A DNA stretch of 64,000 nt from Hyphomicrobium sp. Lineage in GTDB: Bacteria; Pseudomonadota; Alphaproteobacteria; Rhizobiales; Hyphomicrobiaceae. Of this stretch, positions 35,924 to 44,916 are shown piece after piece. The translations under genes and the position numbers were made by a program. The notes beneath the pieces are model-generated. The model searched no databases, was not told the origin of the DNA, and saw only the letters and a program-made list of their open reading frames with translations. The DNA lies in NCBI GenBank assembly GCA_022843145.1, contig JALHOF010000007.1, positions 62,001-126,000 on the forward strand. Direction: 5' to 3'. How positions within the stretch are numbered: the stretch's first letter is position 1; the number at the start of each line of letters is the position of its first letter.

Positions 35924-37327
35924 ATGAATGCCATTGACATGACAGCCGTCGAAGCGGCCGCACCCGATACGATCGGACCGGCACACGCTCAGGGATTGGG
36001 CGACGAGAACAGCATCTGGTTCAAATTGACCGCTCTGCATAAGGGCGATCTCGAGAACCCCATGCGCATCCTGATGCAGATGGCAGACCGCTACGGGCCG
36101 GTCATCACGGTCAACATGGCCAATCAACGTGTCGTGCTGTTGACCGAACCCGATCATTTCAAGCATGTGCTGGTGACGAAGGCCGACGATTACATCAAGT
36201 ATTTCGACGGGCTGAAGCCGGTATTCGGCAAATCGATGATCACCAACGACGGCGCGTTGTGGCAGAAAATCCGCATGCCGCAGCAGCCGGCATTCCATCC
36301 CGACATGTTCGTCGAATACGTGCCGTACTTCCTCGACGCGATCCGCAGCAAAATGGAGCTGTGGTCCGAACTGGCGAAGACCGGCGAAACGGTCGAAATG
36401 GTCGAGCAGACCTGGACGCTCGCAGCGGACATGATCTGCAAGGCGCTGTTCGACCGCAACATGCCGTTCAATCCGCACTTCGTGTTCAAATGCGTCAAGA
36501 CTTATACCGACGTGATGAACCACAAGGCGATCCGCCTGAAGAAAGTGGCCGGCGAAGACTTCGAGATCACCGAAGAGGACGCGGCGAAGGCGATGGAAGT
36601 CTGGGGCGGCGTTCCATCGATGGTGTTCGACGCCGACCCGCGCGAACAGCGAGAGCGCACCCTGCTCAAGATGATCGAGGCAGTGGTCGCCGACCCGAGC
36701 GTGCCGGAGTTCGACCAGGCGCAGGCGATCGACGAACTGAAACAATATCTCTGGGCGGGAACGGAAACGACCGCGCTGACCTTGGCGTGGGCGCTTTACG
36801 AGGCTTCACGGCATCCGGAGACGGCCGAGCGCATCCGGCGCGAGGGCGAGGAGGTCTATGGAGACCGCGAGCCGACGGCGGCGGACTATTCGGCGTTGTC
36901 CTACACCCGCGCCGTCATTCAGGAAACCATGCGCCTCTATCCTCCGATCTGGGGATTGATGCGGCTCGCCTCCAAACCCGACGTCATCGCCGGCAAGGAG
37001 ATCAAGCCGGGCGATCGCATCGTCATGTTCGCCTACGGCGCGCACCACAATCCGAAGTTTTGGGACGAGCCCGAGGCGTTCCGCCCAGAGCGCTGGATGG
37101 CCGGCGCGGCGAAGAAACAGGTGAAATATTCATACCTGCCGTTCGGTGGCGGCAAGCGCTCGTGCATCGGTGGCGCGATGAGCCAGGTCGAGAACACGCT
37201 CGCACTCTCGCTGCTTTTGCGTCGGTTCCGGCCCGAGTATGTCGGCCCCAATCCCGCCGGTATAAACGCCACCGTAACCCTGACGCCGAAGGGCGGATTG
37301 CATTTCCGCATTCACGCACTGAGTTGA
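35924..37327 (+). CDS. cytochrome P450
   Basis: This 467-residue soluble haem monooxygenase has the I-helix oxygen-activation motif AGTETT (278-283), K-helix ExxR at Glu334-Arg337 (ETMRLYP) and the haem loop FGGGKRSCIGG with cysteine ligand Cys414. Spacing and the long meander resemble the CYP4/CYP102-like branch, whose members often hydroxylate fatty acids or alkanes; the substrate here cannot be told. No membrane helix is present at the N-terminus. No ferredoxin or reductase gene is nearby, so the electron donor is elsewhere. ATG 35924 has GAGG 10 nt upstream. It is followed by a convergent reductase-like gene. Confidence 0.95.
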   Translation: MNAIDMTAVEAAAPDTIGPAHAQGLGDENSIWFKLTALHKGDLENPMRILMQMADRYGPVITVNMANQRVVLLTEPDHFKHVLVTKADDYIKYFDGLKPVFGKSMITNDGALWQKIRMPQQPAFHPDMFVEYVPYFLDAIRSKMELWSELAKTGETVEMVEQTWTLAADMICKALFDRNMPFNPHFVFKCVKTYTDVMNHKAIRLKKVAGEDFEITEEDAAKAMEVWGGVPSMVFDADPREQRERTLLKMIEAVVADPSVPEFDQAQAIDELKQYLWAGTETTALTLAWALYEASRHPETAERIRREGEEVYGDREPTAADYSALSYTRAVIQETMRLYPPIWGLMRLASKPDVIAGKEIKPGDRIVMFAYGAHHNPKFWDEPEAFRPERWMAGAAKKQVKYSYLPFGGGKRSCIGGAMSQVENTLALSLLLRRFRPEYVGPNPAGINATVTLTPKGGLHFRIHALS

Positions 37328-37365
37328 GGCGTTTCTTAATATCGCCGCGACTGCAGAAACGAAAA

Positions 37366-37396
37366 TTGCCGGACTGGGAAAAGCCCAGCCCGGCAA
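37366..37396 (-). terminator. terminator of the DHFR-like gene (shared with P450)
   Basis: A 12-bp stem with one A/C mismatch (TTGCCGG-A-CTGGG, 37366-37378, with 37384-37396) and an AAAAG loop. On the minus strand it is followed by TTTTCGTTT, so it is oriented to end the transcript coming from 37481; the stem may also stop P450 transcription. Confidence 0.7.
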
Positions 37397-37480
37397 GAAA
37401 CCGCCGAAAGGTGCGTGGCAACGGACCTTTCAACTAGATCCGTGAACGCTGACTGAGTTCAGCCGGATTACCGTTCGTGT

Positions 37481-38032
37481 TCAGGAATTCGTGTTTGGCG
37501 ACTTAGCGCCGCGGCGCGTCGTATAGGTCAGTTTCACGACGCCATCCTGAAATGTTTCGATGCCTTCGAACGACAACTCTTGTCGCTGCGCCAGATCGGC
37601 GATCAGCGGCAACCCGCGCCCCAGCAGCATGGGAACGATGAAAACGTCGATCAGATCGACGAACCCGCCATCGAGTGCCGATTGCATCGCCAGCGCGCCG
37701 CCGACGACCCAGATGTCTTTGGTGGTCGCCTTGCGCGCACTCTCGATCGCACCCACCATGCCACGCGACGTCGGCAAGACGCCGTCGGGCACGCCGACAA
37801 GCGTGCGCGACGACAACACGAAACACCGCCGACCGGCATACGGCCAGTCCTCCCGCATGGCGCGGGCGAACTCGTAGGTCCGCCGCCCCATGATGACAGC
37901 GCCGACTTCGGCAAAAAACTGGTCATAACCGTAGTTTCGAGGGTCGTGGGCTTCGAGCCAGTCAACCGAACCTTCCCGATCAGCGATGAAGCCGTCGAGA
38001 CTGGTTGCGACATAAAGGCGGACGCGGGTCAT
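37481..38032 (-). CDS. dihydrofolate reductase-family (RibD C-terminal-like) protein
   Basis: This 183-residue protein has the reductase fold shared by DHFR and the RibD C-terminal domain: RVRLYVATSLDGFIADREGSVDWL at the start, VIMGRRTYEFARAM in the middle, and the NADPH-binding IWVVGGALAMQSAL. Relatives are widespread stand-alone YyaP/YwjB-like reductases whose substrates are unknown. ATG 38032 is the family start. It follows ndk on the same strand by 50 bp, possibly in one transcript, and converges on the P450 gene. Confidence 0.88.
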   Translation of the reverse strand: MTRVRLYVATSLDGFIADREGSVDWLEAHDPRNYGYDQFFAEVGAVIMGRRTYEFARAMREDWPYAGRRCFVLSSRTLVGVPDGVLPTSRGMVGAIESARKATTKDIWVVGGALAMQSALDGGFVDLIDVFIVPMLLGRGLPLIADLAQRQELSFEGIETFQDGVVKLTYTTRRGAKSPNTNS

Positions 38033-38082
38033 CGTGAACGTTTCGCCTGTGTGGCATCAAGAAGGAACCCGCGCAACGCGCT

Positions 38083-38505
38083 TCAGCCGACGATTTCGTC
38101 GAGCCGGAAGTTGAGCGCGATCTCGCGCTCGGCCGCGGCCGGGCTGTCTGATCCGTGGGTCGAGTTCTCCCCCTTGGAAACCGCGAACAGCTTGCGCACC
38201 GTGCCGTCCTTCGCCTCCTTGGGATCGGTCGCTCCCATGACGTCGCGATATTTCGCAATCGCGTTCTCACCCTCGAGAACCTGAAGCACGATCGGACCGG
38301 AGGTCATGAAATCGCACAGTTCGCCATAGAATGGGCGCGCCTTGTGTTCCTCGTAGAACTTCTCCGCCTGGGCGCGGGTCCAGCGCACGCGCTTCTGCGC
38401 GACGATGCGCAAGCCGGCTTTCTCGATGACGGCATTGATTTCGCCGGTCAGATTGCGCCGCGTCGCGTCGGGCTTCAGGATTGAGAACGTGCGCTCAATA
38501 GCCAT
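38083..38505 (-). CDS. ndk: nucleoside-diphosphate kinase
   Basis: This 140-residue enzyme exchanges the gamma phosphate between NTPs and NDPs. It shows [15 protein letters not shown] (start and Lys11), [17 protein letters not shown], and the active-site histidine His117 in NSTHGSDS. Length and motifs are those of the hexameric or tetrameric bacterial enzyme. It is divergent from the GYF_2 protein across 513 bp. Confidence 0.97.
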   Translation of the reverse strand: MAIERTFSILKPDATRRNLTGEINAVIEKAGLRIVAQKRVRWTRAQAEKFYEEHKARPFYGELCDFMTSGPIVLQVLEGENAIAKYRDVMGATDPKEAKDGTVRKLFAVSKGENSTHGSDSPAAAEREIALNFRLDEIVG

Positions 38506-39018
38506 AGATAATCTCGCTCATGTCTTGATGTTGAAAGCTTGTGACTGAGCGCGCCTTATACCGGTGCACCCTACCGCCTTCAAGCCATCGTGCTCGAAGG
38601 ACTCTCCGCCGCGACTTGGCAGCGCGCTTCGCCACGACCCGCCACGTCCAGAGTGACGGCTCCTCCCGGTGGCGACAGGCGTTGTTCGGCACGGCTTGAT
38701 CACGCGCCTTCGTGCGGCCCGAATTGCTAGTGCATCAAAGACATGGCGACTTTAGCGGCGAATACGTGTGCATAGCATCGAAGCCGGGCGCGTTGGCCCG
38801 CATGACGGATTGGTGCACGATTGACGCATGGGGCCGAGACGTGGAAAGTGCGGGAATGTGCGTATCGGCGGTGTTCGGCCAGGGAAATGGCCGTTGAGAG
38901 TGCCGGCGGCGTTCAATCGAAACGGGCCAGCATTCGAAAAGGGCTGGCGGAGGGTGAGGCGACCCTGCTGCCATCCGAACGACACCATCAATTCGCGGCG
39001 CTTGAACCTGATGAGCCC
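38506..39018. other. gene-poor region between ndk and the GYF_2 gene
   Basis: These 513 bp contain only short overlapping open frames on both strands without recognisable domains or ribosome-binding sites. No tRNA, terminator or strong promoter was recognised. The 5' part must contain the ndk promoter; the 3' part may encode an N-terminal extension of the downstream protein if an ATG at 38887 is used. Confidence 0.4.
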
Positions 39019-40404
39019 ATGACCTCCGAGATCCAGTGGTACATCGCCCGCGACGGCAAGCAATACGGTCCATTGAACGACCCAGAGATGGGATTGTTCG
39101 TGAAGGGTGGCCATTTGCGGCCAACCGATCTCGTCTGGCGCGCGGGATTCGCCGATTGGCAGCCGGCGCTCGGTGCCTTTCCCTCACTCGCCCCCGCGCC
39201 GCAGCCGCCCCCCACGCCGAGCCCCACCGATCAAGCAGCCGCACGGACGGGCGGAACTCAGGGACCGTCGAACGCTGCCCAGCAACCGGAAAACCGTCCA
39301 TCGTATCCCGGTCCGGCCGGCGCTCCGCGAATGCAAGCCCAGCCTGCCGACAAGGGCTCGCGCCCCAACGCCAATCACCAGCAAACCACTCGTGAGGCCC
39401 AAAGTTCCGGAGCGGCAGCGGATGGCCAAGCGAAAGGACCGCAAGCCGGCCCGATTGCTGCGGCTGTTCAATCGGCTGATACAGTTCGCGGCGGGCGATC
39501 GGTGGTCCCGATCGAGACCGGTTTCCCGGACGACGAACTGGCCGAAGAGAGCAGCAGCGGCGGAAAATCTCGGGTCGCGCGCATTTTCACCGTCGCGGCC
39601 GTGCTCATGCTGCTCGCTGGCGGCGGCTGGCTGACGTATCAGACGCGCGACGGCATCAAGGCGCTCGTGAGCGGCTTGGTCGCCGGAAAGTCAGGCCGAT
39701 CCGCGGCGCTCGATCCGTCGGTGCCGGCTTTCGTGATCGAAGCTGGACCGGCCGATGCGATCGATGCGCGTCTGCAGAAAACGGCTCTGTGGAGCGTCGT
39801 TAAGCGCGAGTTCCCCGAGTGGTACGGCGAGCGCATGACCGAAACGGCGAAGCTGACGTCGGAGAAGAAGTCCGGCAGCGATATCACCAAGCACCTTCTC
39901 GATGCGCTGGTCGGCCTCCGCCGCAAGCACGCCAACGACGCACTCGCCGCTTCGAACCAGCGGCTGCTGGGGATCGCCGATGCATTCCTAGCCAATCTCA
40001 AACGCATCAGCGCGCACAGCACGACCACCTGCTACAGCTTCATCTCACAGGGTGAAGCAAGCCCCGCCATCATCGATTTCGTCCAAAAGCAAGGTTCCGA
40101 CGCCGGCCTTCAGGCGCAGGTTGCCGCGATTTTCGAGGCCGTCGCCGAGGGCCGGAAAACGCCGATCAAGCACGCCTCCCCCGACAAGACCGACTATGAC
40201 GCATTGGCGGAGCAGCTGACGCGCCTCGGCTGGAGCCAGGCCGACCTGCAGCTCTTCGCCGACCCGCGCGCCCTTGCCCGCACCAGCCACGACCGCGTCT
40301 GCAAGATGGTCCAGGACTGGTTCAGCGCACACATCGCGGTCAAGGATCGCGCTGCGCAGGAACGGCTGTTGATCGAAACACTGCGGCCGGTCGTCGCCGG
40401 CTGA
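39019..40404 (+). CDS. GYF_2 (DUF4339) domain membrane protein
   Basis: This protein of about 461 residues starts with a GYF_2 domain, WYIARDGKQYGPLNDPEMGLFVKGGHL...DLVWRAGFADW, a fold that binds proline-rich partners. A 120-residue Pro/Gln/Ala-rich disordered linker follows, then one membrane helix (RIFTVAAVLMLLAGGGWLTY, about 195-214) and a helical C-terminal domain of about 240 residues with no family I recognise. The GYF part would be cytoplasmic and the rest periplasmic if the usual topology holds. ATG 39019 begins exactly at the domain; the frame extends upstream to 38821. Function unknown. Confidence 0.75.
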   Translation: MTSEIQWYIARDGKQYGPLNDPEMGLFVKGGHLRPTDLVWRAGFADWQPALGAFPSLAPAPQPPPTPSPTDQAAARTGGTQGPSNAAQQPENRPSYPGPAGAPRMQAQPADKGSRPNANHQQTTREAQSSGAAADGQAKGPQAGPIAAAVQSADTVRGGRSVVPIETGFPDDELAEESSSGGKSRVARIFTVAAVLMLLAGGGWLTYQTRDGIKALVSGLVAGKSGRSAALDPSVPAFVIEAGPADAIDARLQKTALWSVVKREFPEWYGERMTETAKLTSEKKSGSDITKHLLDALVGLRRKHANDALAASNQRLLGIADAFLANLKRISAHSTTTCYSFISQGEASPAIIDFVQKQGSDAGLQAQVAAIFEAVAEGRKTPIKHASPDKTDYDALAEQLTRLGWSQADLQLFADPRALARTSHDRVCKMVQDWFSAHIAVKDRAAQERLLIETLRPVVAG

Positions 40405-40458
40405 TATATTCGGCATCGGAGCTAAAGGGAGCTGCGGGATCGGCATCAAGGGGATTGG

Positions 40459-40809
40459 ATGATCGAATATGCCGTGAAGATCGCAGTTACGGCCGTCCTG
40501 GTCGTGGCGATCAGCGAGGCCGCAAAGCACTCGACCCTGCTCGGCGCACTCCTCGCGTCGCTGCCGCTGACATCGCTGATTGCCATCGTCTGGCTCTACG
40601 CAGAAACCCGCGATGCCGCGCGCGTCGCTGACCTCTCGTCCGGCATTTTCTGGCTCGTATTGCCGTCGCTCGTGCTTTTCATCGCTCTGCCCGCGTTGCT
40701 GAGACATGGCGTCGCGTTCTGGCCTAGCCTGGTGATCGCTGCGGCTTTGACAGCGTTGTCGTACGTCTCCCTCGTCGCCATCCTGCGGCGCGCCGGCATC
40801 TCGATTTGA
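40459..40809 (+). CDS. DUF3147 small membrane protein
   Basis: This 116-residue protein has four hydrophobic helices and hardly any loops: AVKIAVTAVLVVAISEAAK, STLLGALLASLPLTSLIAIVWL, IFWLVLPSLVLFIALPALL and SLVIAAALTALSYVSLVAI. The GALLASLPLTSL and FWLVLPSLVLF segments match DUF3147. Function unknown. It lies 57 bp before the ABC-F gene on the same strand, so they may be co-transcribed. Confidence 0.85.
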   Translation: MIEYAVKIAVTAVLVVAISEAAKHSTLLGALLASLPLTSLIAIVWLYAETRDAARVADLSSGIFWLVLPSLVLFIALPALLRHGVAFWPSLVIAAALTALSYVSLVAILRRAGISI

Positions 40810-40866
40810 CGCTGGTGATATCGGGGTGCGTGACAGTGCTCCAGCGCCGGGGTATGCCGACGCGTC

Positions 40867-42786
40867 ATGCTTCACATCAACGACATCACGTTTCGCATCG
40901 AAGGCCGCCTCATTCTCGATGCGGCGACCGCTGCGATCCCCACCGGACATAAGGTCGGCCTCGTCGGACGCAACGGCGCCGGCAAGACCACGCTGTTGAA
41001 GCTCGTCACCGGGGACCTGTCTCCGGATGACGGCAGCATCAACGGGTCCAAAGGCGCGCGCATCGGCCACGTCGCCCAGGAGGCGCCAGGCGGCGAGGCA
41101 ACGCTTGTCGAATGGGTGCTGTCGACGGACATCGAGCGGCATGCACTCCTCGCGGAAGCGGAGACGGCGACCGATCCTCATCGTATCGCGGAGATCCAGA
41201 TACGGCTCGCCGATATCGGCGCGCATTCGGCACCCGCGCGCGCGGCTGAAATTCTCGACGGCCTGGGCTTCGACGCCACGGCGCAGGCCCAGCCATGCCG
41301 GGCGTTCTCGGGCGGCTGGCGCATGCGCGTGGCGCTGGCCTCGGTGCTGTTCAACGAACCCGACGTGCTGCTGCTGGACGAGCCGACGAACTATCTCGAT
41401 CTCGAAGGCACGATGTGGCTCGAGAGCTACCTGAAGTCCTATCCTCACACCGTACTGATGGTCAGCCACGATCGCGACCTTCTCAATCGCGCGGTCACCG
41501 GCATCCTCCATCTCGAACGTGGAAAGCTCACCCTGTACTCGGGCGGCTACGACGACTTCGAGGAAGCCCGGCGCGAAAAGCAGCGACTCGAATCCAAGCT
41601 GAAGCGCAAACAGGACGACGAGCGCAAGCGCCTGCAGGCTTTCATCGACCGCTTCAAGGCGAAAGCGACGAAGGCCAAACAGGCGCAGAGCCGCGTCAAG
41701 GCGCTGGCGCGGATGCAGCCGATCGCCGATCAGGTCGAGGACCGCGTGCCGGCGTTCGCGCTTCCAGATCCGAAGAAGCTTCTCGCCAGTCCGTTGCTGC
41801 GGCTCGAAAAGGCCGCCGCCGGATACGAGCCGGGCAAGCCGATCCTGTCGGGTATCGACCTTCGCATCGACCAGGACGATCGCATCGCATTGCTCGGACA
41901 GAATGGTAACGGCAAATCGACCTTCGCCAAGCTGATCGGCGGGCGGCTCGCGCCGCTCACCGGCGAGGTCTGGGGCATGGCCAAGGTCGACGTCGGCTAC
42001 TTTGCCCAGCACCAGCTCGACGAGTTGAACCCGCAATCGACGCCGTTCGACTACATCGTCAAAAAAATGCCGGAAGCGACGGAAGCCCAGCGCAGAGCGC
42101 GGCTCGGAGCAATTGGCTTCGGCGCGGACAAGGCCGATACAAAATGCGGGAATCTGTCGGGTGGCGAGAAGGCGCGGTTGCTACTCGCGCTGACCGCGTT
42201 CGACGGACCACACATCCTCATTCTCGACGAGCCGACGAACCACCTCGACGTCGACAGCCGTGAAGCATTGATCCACGCGCTGAACGAATACCAGGGCGCC
42301 GTGATCCTGATCAGCCATGACCGCCATCTCGTCGACGCAACCGCCGACCGCTTATGGATCGTCGGAAACGGCACCGTGCGGCCCTACGACGGCGACATGG
42401 AAAGCTATCGCGCCGAGTTGCTGTCGCAGCGTGGCGCCAGGGCACGCCCATCGGCCAACGCCATCGCTTCTGACGACACGCGCGCGAGCCGGGCGGATCA
42501 GCGCCGGCAGGCGGCAGAGCGCCGCGCTGGCCTCGCACCATTGAAAAAATCGGTGCAGGCGGCCGAAAAGTCGATCGAGAAACTCACGTCCGAATTGACG
42601 GCCCTCGACGAACGGCTTGGTGACGCCGCATTCTATTCACGCGACCCTGCCGCAGCACAAAAGGCGGTGGTCGAACGTGGACAGATTGCGAAGCGATTGA
42701 ACGCCGCAGAGGAGGCATGGCTCGCTGCGAGCGAGGCGTACGAAGCGGCAGCGGCGAATGCGATTGAGGTCGCCGACGCCGAGTAA
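40867..42786 (+). CDS. ABC-F family ribosome-associated ATPase
   Basis: This 639-residue soluble protein has two ABC cassettes and no membrane domain. Cassette 1: Walker A GRNGAGKT (34-41), signature FSGGWRMR, Walker B LLLLDEPTNYLD. Linker with basic coiled coil (EEARREKQRLESKLKRKQDD). Cassette 2: GQNGNGKS, LSGGEKARLLLAL, LILDEPTNHLD. A C-terminal charged coiled coil follows (KKSVQAAEKSIEKLTSEL). ABC-F proteins bind the ribosomal E site and help with stalls, antibiotics or initiation. It resembles the Uup/YheS group; the exact paralogue is uncertain. Confidence 0.93.
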   Translation: MLHINDITFRIEGRLILDAATAAIPTGHKVGLVGRNGAGKTTLLKLVTGDLSPDDGSINGSKGARIGHVAQEAPGGEATLVEWVLSTDIERHALLAEAETATDPHRIAEIQIRLADIGAHSAPARAAEILDGLGFDATAQAQPCRAFSGGWRMRVALASVLFNEPDVLLLDEPTNYLDLEGTMWLESYLKSYPHTVLMVSHDRDLLNRAVTGILHLERGKLTLYSGGYDDFEEARREKQRLESKLKRKQDDERKRLQAFIDRFKAKATKAKQAQSRVKALARMQPIADQVEDRVPAFALPDPKKLLASPLLRLEKAAAGYEPGKPILSGIDLRIDQDDRIALLGQNGNGKSTFAKLIGGRLAPLTGEVWGMAKVDVGYFAQHQLDELNPQSTPFDYIVKKMPEATEAQRRARLGAIGFGADKADTKCGNLSGGEKARLLLALTAFDGPHILILDEPTNHLDVDSREALIHALNEYQGAVILISHDRHLVDATADRLWIVGNGTVRPYDGDMESYRAELLSQRGARARPSANAIASDDTRASRADQRRQAAERRAGLAPLKKSVQAAEKSIEKLTSELTALDERLGDAAFYSRDPAAAQKAVVERGQIAKRLNAAEEAWLAASEAYEAAAANAIEVADAE

Positions 42787-43147
42787 AGGACAAGCGTGTC
42801 CGTGGTCCGCCACATTCGCACGCAACAGTTCGAGCAATTTCAATGTGAAGCTTTTTTTTCATCGCGGACGCGGAAAACTCTTGTCTGAAATCCGCTCATG
42901 CGATCCGCCGCAACAGCGATTAGGTTCCGGCAAGGAGGCTGGCTGGACAGGATCGCGGGGGTCTGATCCGGGCGATGAGGGCATCGACCGGTGGTCCAGC
43001 TGGCCTCTTTAATTCCGAGGCAGGAAAGTAACCGGGCGTCGCGCGAAAAATCGCGAGTACTGATCTCGCGACCAAGCATTGCGCAGCAGCAGCCGCATCG
43101 ACTAGCATCCGGACCAGATCGTCATCGATGCGAACGAGACCTCCACG
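42787..43147. other. intergenic region between the ABC-F and GST genes
   Basis: No gene is supported here. A small hairpin (GGACA-AGCG-TGTCC, 42788-42801) lies right after the ABC-F stop, and a run of eight T at 42852-42859 follows a weak TTCA/TGAA stem. Together they may terminate the ABC-F transcript, but neither is a strong terminator. The remainder shows nothing I can name. Confidence 0.35.
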
Positions 43148-43753
43148 ATGTTGCTGCTCTCTGCTCCGGCTTCGCCATTCGGCCGTAAGGTCAAAATCAC
43201 GGCTCGTATCAAGGGTGTGTTCGACCAGATCACCGTCGAAACGATCGACACCAGCCGCACGGACAATCATGCGCTGAGAGCCAAGAACCCGCTTCAGAAA
43301 ATTCCTGTACTCATTCTCGACGACGGCACGGAACTCTACGACAGCCGCGTCATCTGCGAGTATCTCGACAGCCTCTCGCCGTCGCCGGCCGTGTTTCCGC
43401 CGCAGGGCCGCGCACGCTTCGACGTCTTGAAGCGCGGAGCTTTGGCTGACGGCGTGATGGAAGCAGCATTGCTGCTGGTCTACGAAAAGCGATTCCGGAC
43501 CGAAGAGCAGCGGTCAACGCTTTGGTCGGACAGGCAGCAAGCAAAAATCGACGCCGCACTTAACGTCGTCGAGACTGATCCGCCGAAGTTTCCCGTCACG
43601 CCCGACTATTCCCAGATCGCGCTGGCGTCGGCCCTCGGATACCTCGATTTCAGGCACGACGGACGCTGGCGGGATGGCCGGCCGGCGCTGATTGCATGGC
43701 TCGCCGACTTCGAAGCGCGCGTTCCGGCCTTTGCCGAAACGCGCCCGGCCTGA
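43148..43753 (+). CDS. glutathione S-transferase-like protein
   Basis: This 201-residue protein has a thioredoxin-like N-terminal domain with SAPASPFGRKVKI (active-site Ser region), NPLQKIPVLILDDG (cis-Pro) and DSRVICEYLD (glutathione gamma-Glu binding), and then an all-helical C-terminal domain. This is the usual bacterial GST layout. The substrate is unknown; relatives conjugate electrophiles or reduce disulfides. A hairpin (GTGAACG 43761-43767 with CGTTCAC 43775-43781) lies between it and the convergent regulator gene. Confidence 0.92.
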   Translation: MLLLSAPASPFGRKVKITARIKGVFDQITVETIDTSRTDNHALRAKNPLQKIPVLILDDGTELYDSRVICEYLDSLSPSPAVFPPQGRARFDVLKRGALADGVMEAALLLVYEKRFRTEEQRSTLWSDRQQAKIDAALNVVETDPPKFPVTPDYSQIALASALGYLDFRHDGRWRDGRPALIAWLADFEARVPAFAETRPA

Positions 43754-43777
43754 GCAGTGCGTGAACGGCCCGCTCGT

Positions 43778-44191
43778 TCACTCCGGCTTGCTGACATCGG
43801 GCGGTACGGACACACTTGGCCCGACTCGGCCGCCGATCACGACGTCGAGCGTAACCTTGTCACATGCGATTTCTGGCATCTTTCGACGGCCGTGACTGTG
43901 TCGGAACGTGATCAGTCCGAACCGTTCGAGACGGCGCAGCGTTTGGGTCAGACTTGCCTTGGGCCGCCCGGTCAATCGAGCCAACTCGGCGACAGACGTG
44001 GGCCGGCTGTCACGAACCGTATGCAGCAGCGCAACGTTCGATTCCGAGAGTAGGCGCATCAATTGCTGCAGCGAACCGACTGCAACTTGCCGTTTCGTAG
44101 ACTTCCCATTCACACCTGTAGAAATCGTGACCGAGCGCTCGCCTTTGACCGCCGGCACAATTTCGACGTGCAAGACTTTACCTTCATCCAT
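43778..44191 (-). CDS. winged-helix transcriptional regulator (HVO_A0114-like)
   Basis: This 137-residue protein resembles the HVO_A0114 family of putative DNA-binding proteins: an N-terminal strand region (VLHVEIVPAVKGERSVTIST), then LLHTVRDSRPTSVAELARLTGRPKASLTQTLRRLERFGLITF, a classic winged helix with ArsR/MarR-like recognition helix, and a C-terminal beta tail. Such genes are often found alone or near toxin-like genes; no toxin partner is visible here. ATG 44191 or GTG 44200 could start it. It is convergent with the GST gene. The target and ligand are unknown. Confidence 0.75.
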   Translation of the reverse strand: MDEGKVLHVEIVPAVKGERSVTISTGVNGKSTKRQVAVGSLQQLMRLLSESNVALLHTVRDSRPTSVAELARLTGRPKASLTQTLRRLERFGLITFRHSHGRRKMPEIACDKVTLDVVIGGRVGPSVSVPPDVSKPE

Positions 44192-44472
44192 GTGGCGCAC
44201 CCTTCAACCTCTTCCACCGCAGAAGAGGCGCTGTCTCGCCTGAGCCGGAGACCTCGGCCAACACGCCTGCCCGGGTTGCGCGGACGTCCCATCGCAACCT
44301 CGAGGTTTACTTACTGGAGTTGTTACGGCGGCAATGGCGCAAAGGATCACGTGCCAAGCGACAACTCATCTCGCAGCCGCCGCGCCGTGCCAGCGCCAAG
44401 AGGCTAAGCTCGCTCACTCGCCAGGTTGAACGACAACCCGGCTCCACACGCGGCTGAGGAAAGTTCGCGTTG

Positions 44473-44916
44473 TCACGAGGCCGACCGGTCCGACCACCGG
44501 CCCGAGGGAATACGCGGATAACGAGCGGCATCAAGGATGTAGCGATAAAGCCAGGCTTCGATTCGCGATCCATCATCGAGCGTCACCGTCGTCGAGACGC
44601 GGCGATACTCATTTACCGCCCCGGGCCGCGGATCGATGCTCTCGTATGCGTCGAGCCAAATCAATGTATGGATCGGGTCACGCAGTTTGACGACCTCTCC
44701 GCAAACGACGGCGGGTGCGCAATGGTCGATCACGAGCCCAGGATAGCTCCCGAGGTCGAACAAGAACCCCTCGACGACGGCAGGGGCGACAAGGGCCGAT
44801 TCCCGCCGTAGGCGCCCGCGGGCGTCGATTCCCATGGCATCGGACGCTGAAGACATCAGCGTGCCATACACGAAAAGGTGTTCGATGGTGGTCAACACAT
44901 ATGCTCGCGAAGGCAT
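44473..44916 (-). CDS. gamma-glutamylcyclotransferase-like (AIG2/GGCT fold) protein
   Basis: This protein of about 147 residues has the GGCT-like signature HLFVYGTLM near the start, PAVVEGFLFDLGSYPGLV in the middle, and LDAYESIDPRP with the family glutamate and a following EYRR. Members cyclise gamma-glutamyl amines to 5-oxoproline or have unknown activity. The start is uncertain: ATG 44916 lacks a clear Shine-Dalgarno and an in-frame GTG a few codons later would also serve. It stands alone, divergent from the TPR gene. Confidence 0.82.
   Translation of the reverse strand: MPSRAYVLTTIEHLFVYGTLMSSASDAMGIDARGRLRRESALVAPAVVEGFLFDLGSYPGLVIDHCAPAVVCGEVVKLRDPIHTLIWLDAYESIDPRPGAVNEYRRVSTTVTLDDGSRIEAWLYRYILDAARYPRIPSGRWSDRSAS

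Noticed and set aside
40045-42036. 663-codon minus-strand frame opposite the ABC-F gene
   Set aside because: The opposite strand encodes an intact two-cassette ATPase; this frame has no recognisable domain.
42900-43147. Structured RNA such as RNase P RNA in the ABC-F/GST gap
   Set aside because: A GAGGNAGGAAAG-like string occurs, but the conserved RNase P sequence around it does not follow, and no consistent helices were found.
43778-44916. Toxin-antitoxin pair formed by the winged-helix protein and its neighbour
   Set aside because: The neighbour is a gamma-glutamylcyclotransferase-like enzyme with its own spacing and 270 bp in between; there is no toxin fold.
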